DNA of 5,378 nucleotides from Chitinophagaceae bacterium (lineage in GTDB: Bacteria > Bacteroidota > Bacteroidia > Chitinophagales > Chitinophagaceae). The notes under the pieces were generated by a model. That model did not search any database, was not told where the DNA came from, and saw nothing but the letters and a program-made list of their open reading frames with translations. Numbering within the stretch: the first letter of the stretch is position 1; the number at the start of each line of letters is the position of its first letter. Both the position numbers and the translations under genes were made by a program. The stretch lies in the NCBI GenBank assembly GCA_021738605.1, contig JAIPBY010000167.1, positions 1-5,378 on the forward strand, in the 5' to 3' direction. This document shows, one piece after another, positions 1 to 5,378 of the stretch.

Positions 1-647
1 GCAAATTCCCTGTTTTCAAACTCTGCAAGGTCTTGTGGATCTGGCATCCAGTTTCGGTGGGTTGCCTTTTCTCCCACCACCATGAAAAATGGTTTCTGTT
101 TGTCGCGGCCATCCAACCATTCCAAAGCAAAGTCACTGATCAGGTTGGTAACATATCCCTTGTGCCTCACCGTGTCCTTGTTCATGTGCACAAAATCTGG
201 CTGAAAATAGTTCCCTTGGTCTGGCAATACCCTCCAGAAATCAAACCCGCCGGGAAGAGTATTGAGGTGCCATTTCCCAATCCAGGCGGTCTGGTAATTG
301 TGTTGTGATAGCACGCGTTGGATCTGTTGCTGGTTGGAATCAAATGCACGGCGCGGGCTGTTGTCGCGCAAACCATTGACATGGCTGTATTTGCCTGTCA
401 GCAGTACTGCCCTGCTTGGAGCACAGATGGAATTGGTGACAAATACATTTTTGAACAAGGCCCCTTCTTTTGCAATCCTGTCAATGTTGGGGGTTTGCAT
501 CAACTTGCTTCCGTATGCACTGATGGCCTGCTCGGTATGGTCATCTGAAAAAATGACCAGGATATTGGGGCGCTTCTCCTGTGCAATTGACTCAAATGAA
601 AAAAGGCAAAATATCAAAACAAAAAAGACAGGGCATGCTTTTTTCAT
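1..647 (-). CDS. Secreted family S1 (formylglycine-dependent) sulfatase, N-terminal part; 3' end outside window
   Basis: This hydrolyses sulfate esters, probably on a sulfated glycan, after export. The 215 visible residues begin at ATG 647-645 with a signal peptide (MKKACPVFFVLIFCLFSFES, likely cleaved near SIA|Q at residues 20-23; Cys14 is not in a good lipobox). They continue with RPNILVIFSDDH, in which Asp35 and Asp36 are calcium ligands. The sulfatase signature CAPSRAVLLTGKY starts at Cys75, the residue converted to formylglycine, with Arg79. GKWHL at 124-128 supplies the Lys and His that contact sulfate. The GFDFWRVLPDQGNYFQPDF stretch resembles N-acetylglucosamine-6-sulfatase-like (S1_11-type) enzymes, but the C-terminal half that fixes specificity is missing, so the substrate is tentative. 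All N-terminal catalytic residues expected are present, so an active enzyme is likely if a formylglycine-generating enzyme exists in the genome. It lies 29 bases after the PorP/SprF gene on the same strand, so it is probably in the same operon. Confidence 0.95.
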   Translation of the reverse strand, partial: MKKACPVFFVLIFCLFSFESIAQEKRPNILVIFSDDHTEQAISAYGSKLMQTPNIDRIAKEGALFKNVFVTNSICAPSRAVLLTGKYSHVNGLRDNSPRRAFDSNQQQIQRVLSQHNYQTAWIGKWHLNTLPGGFDFWRVLPDQGNYFQPDFVHMNKDTVRHKGYVTNLISDFALEWLDGRDKQKPFFMVVGEKATHRNWMPDPQDLAEFENREF

Positions 648-676
648 AACTGGGGGTTGATGGATAATAAAATATA
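648..676 (-). other. 29-base spacer between the PorP/SprF gene and the sulfatase gene
   Basis: The spacer is AT-rich on the PorP/SprF side and carries a run of five C on the coding strand just before the sulfatase ATG. It contains no hairpin that would suggest a terminator and no clear Shine-Dalgarno element, so transcription from the upstream genes probably continues into the sulfatase. A TATATTTT at 669-676 (minus strand) is one base from the Bacteroidota -7 box TAnnTTTG, but the nearest TTG upstream (700-702) is 23 bases away, longer than usual, so it is not called a promoter. Confidence 0.5.
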
Positions 677-1714
677 TCAATACGGTGAATTGTACCTTCC
701 AATTTTTCTGCGGTAAGCGGGAAGGTACTTTTTATACATGAAAGAGAGTTCTACTGATTTGTAATTGACTGATCCCGATTTTGAAGAGGAAGCACTCACA
801 TCATAACTCAATCCAAACTGGAATCCATTGAATGCATAGCCAACGTAGGGAGTAATTGCATCGTTCACTCGGTAGTAGAGGCCGAGGTTGAACATCCTTA
901 CCTTTTTTTCCTCAAATCCACTGGCACCGTGTTGAATTCCCATGATGGCACCCAAAGAAGTAACAGAAATGCCATCCTGAATAAGGTGAAGGGCGCTAAA
1001 ATTAGCACTGATGATATCATTGATGGCTGTTCCAAAATCTGCATGGGCAGTGTACCTTGGAGATATCTTTTTTGTAGGGTCATTCATCAGACTCTTCTTG
1101 GTTTTGATGAACCGGTAACCGGAAATACCAAGATTCAAAAAAGAAAACTCAGCATCATACGTGTACAAAAGTCCTGCTGTTGCTGAAGTGAATGAAGTTG
1201 AATTACCAAGATTCATTTCTGCTGCAGGCAAGGCCTGATTGAAACCTGAGCTAGAAAGTTGCTGGTCAAATGTCAATCCGCCAAGGTCCACCCTGGTGCT
1301 ATTGTTGACAACGCCTAATGCAACTGAAATGCCATTCCCATTGTCATCCAGTGCCTGGTGGTAGCTGGCATTGAGGTTGACAAAATTGCTTTTGTACAAT
1401 CCATCCATGGCCTTTTCTGCGAGGACCATTCCCCCCAGCCCAAAATAACTTTGTCCTTCGAGTGTCTTTAATTTTCCATCAATGGAAATGGTTTGGGTAC
1501 TATAAGGAGAGATGCTCCCAATCCATTGTCGCCTGATGTTACTTGCTGCTCTCCAATCTGCATCACTGGACCCCGTCAATGCAGGATTGATAGACATTGG
1601 CGATACAATGAACTGTGAAAAATTCGGCTCCTGTGCTTGCAAAGCGATGGGAATGCCTGCTGCCAGCGCAAAGCCAAAACATGCAAAGAATATGTGTTTT
1701 ATTGATTTTCTCAT
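677..1714 (-). CDS. PorP/SprF-family type IX secretion outer-membrane protein
   Basis: This is a 345-residue predicted outer-membrane protein of the PorP/SprF family (TIGR03519), whose members support secretion or surface attachment of type B T9SS cargo. Residues 1-27 are a signal peptide: basic MRKSIKH, a hydrophobic core, and likely cleavage after LQA. The mature protein opens with the family hallmark, EPNFSQF at 29-35 followed by INPALTG at 42-48. Near the C-terminus, YRVNDAITPYVGYAF and FGLSYDVS match the conserved last strands, and a short basic tail (YRRKIGRYNSPY) follows. Many glycine- and aromatic-rich alternating segments fit a beta barrel. The ATG at 1714 is the only plausible start, because an in-frame TAA lies three codons upstream at 1724-1726. 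It begins one base after the stop of the giant protein gene, which implies co-transcription and probably translational coupling. The giant protein is its likely client, by analogy with the SprF-SprB pair. The length is normal for the family. Confidence 0.95.
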   Translation of the reverse strand: MRKSIKHIFFACFGFALAAGIPIALQAQEPNFSQFIVSPMSINPALTGSSDADWRAASNIRRQWIGSISPYSTQTISIDGKLKTLEGQSYFGLGGMVLAEKAMDGLYKSNFVNLNASYHQALDDNGNGISVALGVVNNSTRVDLGGLTFDQQLSSSGFNQALPAAEMNLGNSTSFTSATAGLLYTYDAEFSFLNLGISGYRFIKTKKSLMNDPTKKISPRYTAHADFGTAINDIISANFSALHLIQDGISVTSLGAIMGIQHGASGFEEKKVRMFNLGLYYRVNDAITPYVGYAFNGFQFGLSYDVSASSSKSGSVNYKSVELSFMYKKYLPAYRRKIGRYNSPY

Positions 1715-1718
1715 ATCA
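1712..1718 (-). promoter_or_regulatory. Stop-start junction (TGATATG) between the surface-protein gene and the PorP/SprF gene
   Basis: On the minus strand the TGA stop of the giant protein (1718-1716) is separated by one T from the ATG of the PorP/SprF gene (1714-1712). No purine-rich Shine-Dalgarno element is evident in the preceding bases, which are the final codons of the upstream gene. The arrangement favours re-initiation by the terminating ribosome and would tie partner production to cargo production. Coupling is inferred from spacing only. Confidence 0.6.
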
Positions 1719-4700
1719 TCGCATTAACAGTACACTACCAGTTTGTTGAACCTTGTTTCCATTGATATCAATGCCCTCGGCTATCCAGAGGTAAGCATCC
1801 ATCGGTTGTTGCCTTCCAAAACTTATTCCGTTCCATCCCTCAGCAGTTGTTCGGGTTTCGTAAACCTGCTTTCCGAATTTATTGAAAATTTTCATGTAGG
1901 TCAACGACTTCATCCCTGCGATATAAGGATAAAGAACATCATTTACGCCATCTCCATTGGGGGTGAAAGACTTGGGCACAAAAATATTGACCAATGCTGA
2001 ATCAAATACAAGCACCTTGATGGTGTCCACAGTTACACATCCTGCAGGCGAAGTCATTTTAATATAATATGACTGCGTCTGGTTATAAGTAAAGACAGGA
2101 TTGTTTATTCTGTAAAAATTAAGGCCCCATGAAGGTTGCCAATCATAGGCATAATTGATGCCCTCAAACGTTCTGGCCTTCAGCTGAATGGGCCTGGCTG
2201 AGTTTGTACTTACCGTTTCCAGTTTCGCAGCACGAATGGGCTCAGCAATCATGATCAGGCTGTCTTTTGATATGGAATAAGTACAGGAAGGAACACTGGC
2301 AGAAAGGGTTATTTTTTTCAAACCGCCTCTCTTAAACATGGTTGTTGCATTGTACATTTTAGAAGAGTCTTCTCCATTGAAATTCCATTTCCAGCTGATG
2401 TTCCTGACGGATGAAGTATCAGAATAATTCACGAATTGTTTTACGGTATTGATACAATTGATAGGGTCATTGGAGAATGAAATGCCAAACGTTTTCAGGT
2501 CTGCCATCCTGATGCTGTTGACGGTCATGTTGGTACAACCCAATGAATCAATCACCATCGCGGAATACGTACCCTGCATGTAGGCATTGAAATTGACGCT
2601 GTTGGCATTGTTGATAAGGGTATCATTCCTGTACCATTGGTAAACCTTGGCCAGTGGCGATATAGACATGGGTTGAAACTGCCCAATACAAATAAGGGTT
2701 CCATTGGGAGCATTGATGGTATTCAGCGGCAATTTATTGAGTCGTTGAACAATGCTGGCAACGCCGGCTGAAGCGCCGGTTGTATCGCTTGAGCAATAAG
2801 CATCACTCACATTCATGATGGTCATCCGGTACACCGAATCATTCGGGAGGTTGGATTGAACAAATATTGAATTGGGTTTAGAGAAGCCCCCCACCTGGGT
2901 TAGGAAGCCATCCTTGTTGTCGATATAACTGATGGACCATGGTCCTGTTCCGGTGAAACTGAAATTCAAGGTATCATTGGCATTGATACAAACATTAGAA
3001 AGTCCGGTTATCTTTACCCTTGGCGTTGGGTTAACCGCAACCCTCAGCTGGAATGGATTGCCCAGACAGCCATTGGTGCTTGTCTGAACCTGGTAACCGG
3101 AATACACAATGCTATTGCCTGAGTTGGCCAATGTTTGCGTTACACTTGACTTGTAGGTTGTATCATTAGAAGTGTATCCTCCCAAAGCAAATGATGGATT
3201 CACTTCATTGAATTTCCATTTGTAAAGGGTATTGCTGGGCACACCTGAAGGACTGAACACGAATTGTTTTCCATTACAACTGTTGGTCGTTTGGTCTCCG
3301 ATTTTAGCAATAGGCTTGACAGTGACAAAGACGTTGAACGGCTTGAGTGCACAGACTGGATTGGATGGATTGATGGTATACACCGCTAATGCATTGGAGT
3401 TGATTCCGCTGTTAAGCGTATCATATACCAGGGTTTGAGGAGCTGTTTTTTGGGTAAAACTGCTCAATGATCCTGATGGCAAAATGGTTGGAGCCTCCCA
3501 GGTATAGGTAGTGCGCATCGGCTCAAGATCAACAGGCAAGCTAAACTGGCTTCCACTGCAAATTGTTATGTTTTGATCAGGTACAATTGGCGCAGGATTA
3601 ACAGTGAAGGTTACAAATTGTGTACTGTCTGTACAGCCATTGAATGTGGTTCTGTAATTGTAAGTAACCTTTACTGCTTTAATGGTAGTATCAAGCAGGG
3701 TTTCTTCAATAAGAAAACTTCCTCTTGAAGACAGGTTGCTTAATCCGGGTATGCTGTCCCTGGTCCAGGTGAAGATGGTGCCTGGTGTATTGCTTGTTGG
3801 AATATAGGTAAATGGTGTGCCGCTGCAAATATCAGGCAATGACTTAGGACTGCTCAAAACAGGTATAGGGTTAACAACCACGCTCAGTTTGAATGGATTC
3901 CCCAAACATCCGCCTGAGCTGGCTCCTGGAATAATTGGAGTGAGATTATATTCTGCAACTGATGGGAAATCAGTGAGGTTCTTGAGGCTTCCTGTAACAT
4001 TGGTTGTTGGGATGATGGTGTTTTCAGTTCCCCCAATCAATCCAACGCCAAGACTAGGCCTGCTCCACAGGAAAACAGCACCAACGCTGTTGGGCGGGTT
4101 GATGTTGAAATTAGTGCCGCTGCAAACAGGGGTTGTCTGGTCATTCAAGGTAAGTACCGGATTAACCACCTCATAAACAGTTTGCTGGTTGGTACAGCCA
4201 TTTGCCGTCATCGTAAATACATAGGGCACCTGTACCGTGTTGAAAGTGGTATTGGTGAGCTTTTCGCTAATGCTGTTGAAGCCCTGTGTCAATGGTTCAG
4301 TTACCCCAACTACATAAGACCTGGACCAACTGAAACTCACATCCCTGGTACTGCTGACAGGCGTGTAATTGAAAAGATTTTCAGAACAGATGGCAGTAGG
4401 CTTGATGGGGCTGGTAAGGATGGGCTGAGGATTGACAACCACTGAAACAACCTGGGTCTTTGCATTCAAACATCCATTGTAGAGCAATGAGAAACGGTAG
4501 TTTACGGTAATCGGATCTCCTATGGAGTCTATGAGCAACTCGTTGATATCGGCGTAGCCAGAAGTGGCAGCATTTTGAAGCCCTGTCATCCCATCTCTTA
4601 CCCAAATGAAAGCTGTACCAGGAAAATTGCTGGTGGGCAAATAGCTCAAAGTAGTTCCGCTGCAAATGGCTGGGAGATTCAATGGACTTGTCAATGTCGC

Positions 4701-5378
4701 AGAATTGGCTTTGACATTCACTTTCACAGTGAAAGGATTACCTACACAACCATTGGCAACAGGCGTAACATTGTAAAAAGCGCGCCCGGTAGTAGTATCG
4801 CTGTTGGTATTTCTTAAAGTCTGACTGATCAGGGTTTGCAATACATCTTGTGGAGAGCCTCCTGTGATTCCATTGGAATATGTGGGTTCAACCCATCTGT
4901 AAAGTGATCCTGCAGGAAGATTGTTGGGCATGGCTACAGTAAATGGACTGCCACTGCATACCGTTGAAACCAAGGTATCCGTTATGTAGGGTGATGCCTT
5001 GACCGTTACCACAATCGAGAATGGCTTTCCAACACAATCGCCAAACCTTGGCGTCATCTTGTACGTAGACATCACATCAATGGAGTTGGTCGTATTGGTC
5101 AATACCTGACTGAAGCTAGGCACTGGCGTGGTTTGCGCAACGCCACCGAGAACAGCATTGGGGATATTGAATACCGGCGCATCCCATGTATAGGTAGTGA
5201 TAAAGGGTAAGGGAGATGGATTCATTGAAAACGGATTCCCAGGACAGATCGTGGTATCCTTGTTCAAAATGGTGGGTGTCGGGTTCACTGTCGCCACAAA
5301 ACTGAAAGGTTTGCCAGGACAACCCTGTGCAATCGGTGTAACGGTATAGGTGGCTTGTGAAATATTGTTGGAAACATC
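1716..5378 (-). CDS. Giant T9SS-secreted surface protein with PKD-like repeats and type B (CHU_C) sorting domain; 5' end outside window
   Basis: This is probably a cell-surface adhesin or structural protein exported by the type IX system. The frame is open to the right edge, so 1220 residues are visible without start or signal peptide; a GTG at 5297-5295 is an internal valine. Numbering from the edge, residues 1-35 are the tail of one repeat, 36-786 are eight PKD-like repeats each with two cysteines, about 787-882 and 883-962 are two Ig-like domains (cysteines 797/862 and 897/948; the second has YQWYRNDT), about 963-1045 is a divergent PKD domain (ISWKWNFNGE), about 1046-1127 is a pre-sorting beta domain, and 1128-1220 is the sorting domain with FTPNGDGVND at 1138-1147. 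No catalytic domain is visible. In this family such proteins are bound or released at the surface with help from PorP/SprF proteins, and one is encoded one base downstream. The ligand is unknown. Family assignment is firm; the adhesin role is inferred. Confidence 0.95.
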   Translation of the reverse strand, partial: DVSNNISQATYTVTPIAQGCPGKPFSFVATVNPTPTILNKDTTICPGNPFSMNPSPLPFITTYTWDAPVFNIPNAVLGGVAQTTPVPSFSQVLTNTTNSIDVMSTYKMTPRFGDCVGKPFSIVVTVKASPYITDTLVSTVCSGSPFTVAMPNNLPAGSLYRWVEPTYSNGITGGSPQDVLQTLISQTLRNTNSDTTTGRAFYNVTPVANGCVGNPFTVKVNVKANSATLTSPLNLPAICSGTTLSYLPTSNFPGTAFIWVRDGMTGLQNAATSGYADINELLIDSIGDPITVNYRFSLLYNGCLNAKTQVVSVVVNPQPILTSPIKPTAICSENLFNYTPVSSTRDVSFSWSRSYVVGVTEPLTQGFNSISEKLTNTTFNTVQVPYVFTMTANGCTNQQTVYEVVNPVLTLNDQTTPVCSGTNFNINPPNSVGAVFLWSRPSLGVGLIGGTENTIIPTTNVTGSLKNLTDFPSVAEYNLTPIIPGASSGGCLGNPFKLSVVVNPIPVLSSPKSLPDICSGTPFTYIPTSNTPGTIFTWTRDSIPGLSNLSSRGSFLIEETLLDTTIKAVKVTYNYRTTFNGCTDSTQFVTFTVNPAPIVPDQNITICSGSQFSLPVDLEPMRTTYTWEAPTILPSGSLSSFTQKTAPQTLVYDTLNSGINSNALAVYTINPSNPVCALKPFNVFVTVKPIAKIGDQTTNSCNGKQFVFSPSGVPSNTLYKWKFNEVNPSFALGGYTSNDTTYKSSVTQTLANSGNSIVYSGYQVQTSTNGCLGNPFQLRVAVNPTPRVKITGLSNVCINANDTLNFSFTGTGPWSISYIDNKDGFLTQVGGFSKPNSIFVQSNLPNDSVYRMTIMNVSDAYCSSDTTGASAGVASIVQRLNKLPLNTINAPNGTLICIGQFQPMSISPLAKVYQWYRNDTLINNANSVNFNAYMQGTYSAMVIDSLGCTNMTVNSIRMADLKTFGISFSNDPINCINTVKQFVNYSDTSSVRNISWKWNFNGEDSSKMYNATTMFKRGGLKKITLSASVPSCTYSISKDSLIMIAEPIRAAKLETVSTNSARPIQLKARTFEGINYAYDWQPSWGLNFYRINNPVFTYNQTQSYYIKMTSPAGCVTVDTIKVLVFDSALVNIFVPKSFTPNGDGVNDVLYPYIAGMKSLTYMKIFNKFGKQVYETRTTAEGWNGISFGRQQPMDAYLWIAEGIDINGNKVQQTGSVLLMR
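1719..1997 (-). other. T9SS type B C-terminal sorting domain (gliding-motility CHU_C / TIGR04131 type)
   Basis: The last 93 or so residues of the giant protein match the CHU_C pattern in order: IFVPKSFTPNGDGVND, a hydrophobic strand with KIFNKFGKQVYE (family form: iynRwG..vfe), GWNG, the PMDAYLWIAEG strand, and a terminal GSVLLMR strand. In known members this domain directs cargo that has reached the periplasm through the T9SS translocon to the cell surface, and type B cargo usually depends on a PorP/SprF-like protein. The usual PNxFxPNGDG motif appears here as PKSFTPNGDG, a mild variation. The stop codon follows directly, so the domain is complete. Confidence 0.93.
2244..2492 (-). other. Divergent PKD domain within the giant surface protein
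   Basis: About 83 residues (visible residues 963-1045) follow the PKD layout: an early cysteine (975), a strand ending ISWKWNFNGEDS where classical PKD domains have WxWDFGDG, a turn, a GGLKKITLSAS strand where the family has G-x-Y-x-V-T-L, and a closing cysteine (1032). PKD domains are extracellular beta-sandwich spacers or glycan and protein contact modules. The domain differs from the upstream repeats, which lack the WxWxF core. The boundaries are approximate. Confidence 0.6.
3021..5378 (-). repeat. Array of eight complete PKD-like/Ig-like protein repeats plus the tail of a ninth, in two subclasses
   Basis: Repeat units run approximately 4989-5273, 4701-4988, 4422-4700, 4152-4421, 3861-4151, 3588-3860, 3306-3587 and 3021-3305; 5274-5378 is the end of the preceding unit. 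Each opens with a cysteine motif (CSG or a variant), has a central YxW or FxW, a second cysteine usually in NGC, and ends in a V-N-P-x-P-like linker. Units 3, 4 and 6 (class B) begin SPxxxxxICS and have their cysteines exactly 64 residues apart. Units 1, 2, 5, 7 and 8 (class A) have spacings of 70, 70, 72, 69 and 70; most begin D-Q-T-T-like, contain QTLxNT-like strands, and three end GCxGNPF (units 2, 5 and 8). The paired cysteines suggest one disulphide per domain. This is a protein-level repeat: the DNA copies have diverged and are not near-identical. Confidence 0.88.

Noticed and set aside
298..660. Plus-strand open frame of 120 codons at the left end
   Set aside because: It is antisense to the sulfatase, whose catalytic motifs (SDDH, CAPSR, GKWH) are intact in the minus-strand frame.
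669..702. Possible Bacteroidota promoter for the sulfatase (TTG at 700-702, TATATTTT at 669-676, minus strand)
   Set aside because: The -7-like box has one mismatch, the spacing of 23 bases is long, and AT-rich spacers often match by chance. It remains possible but is not supported.
677..735. Basic C-terminal tail of the PorP/SprF protein as an unusual extension
   Set aside because: The overall length is normal for the family, and short basic tails after the last strand occur in members, so this is not clear evidence of novelty.
2761..2785. Short GC-rich direct repeat (CGCCGG twice)
   Set aside because: It encodes a small Gly-Ala-Ser run inside an Ig-like domain of the giant protein. It is too short and does not form a convincing hairpin or operator.
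3817..4176. Plus-strand open frame of 119 codons, and other plus-strand frames of 60-120 codons across the window
   Set aside because: They are antisense to well-supported genes, show no domain or plausible composition, and follow from the codon pattern of the minus-strand repeats.
4381..4665. Minus-strand open frame of 94 codons
   Set aside because: It lies wholly inside the giant protein gene in another frame. It has no recognisable domain or signal, and the overlapping frame has strong repeat homology.
5295..5297. GTG at 5297 as the start of the giant protein
   Set aside because: The frame is open for 27 codons upstream to the window edge, and those codons encode the end of another repeat (including GCPGKPF and a VNPTP linker that spans the GTG). 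There is no signal peptide after the GTG.
3021..5378. CRISPR array or recent DNA tandem repeat
   Set aside because: The periodicity of about 280 bases is at protein level. The copies share only short DNA matches such as CCGCTGCAAA, and there are no uniform repeats and spacers.

Overview
The window looks like chromosomal DNA from a member of the Bacteroidota. The evidence is a type IX secretion (T9SS) type B sorting domain of the gliding-motility CHU_C class, a PorP/SprF-family outer-membrane protein, and initiation regions without a clear Shine-Dalgarno sequence, as is usual in this phylum. The genus cannot be told from this sequence.

All supported genes lie on the minus strand, so transcription runs from position 5378 towards 1. 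(1) From the right edge to 1716 is the C-terminal part (1220 residues) of a very large secreted protein. It has a tail of one repeat, eight complete PKD-like/Ig-like repeats of about 90-97 residues, two further Ig-like domains, a divergent PKD domain, a pre-sorting beta domain, and a C-terminal T9SS type B sorting domain. Its start and signal peptide lie outside the window. (2) After a single intergenic base comes a 345-residue PorP/SprF-family protein (1714-677), complete with signal peptide. (3) After 29 bases comes the N-terminal 215 residues of a secreted family S1 (formylglycine) sulfatase, beginning at 647 and running off the left edge.

The three genes are spaced tightly enough to be one transcription unit. 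The first two form a known kind of pair: a long adhesin-like cargo protein with a type B sorting domain, and a PorP/SprF partner that helps its secretion or anchoring at the cell surface. The sulfatase, which would remove sulfate from glycans, is the less expected member. Whether it works with the adhesin (for example binding and desulfating a sulfated polysaccharide) or is simply co-transcribed cannot be decided here.

The most distinctive structure is inside the adhesin. Its repeats fall into two subclasses with different cysteine spacing (64 residues in one, 69-72 in the other), arranged in an irregular order. I saw no RNA gene, CRISPR array, insertion sequence or convincing terminator. No gap without a gene exceeds 29 bases. 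Nothing here demands an entirely new system; the window reads as a T9SS surface-protein locus with a sulfatase attached.
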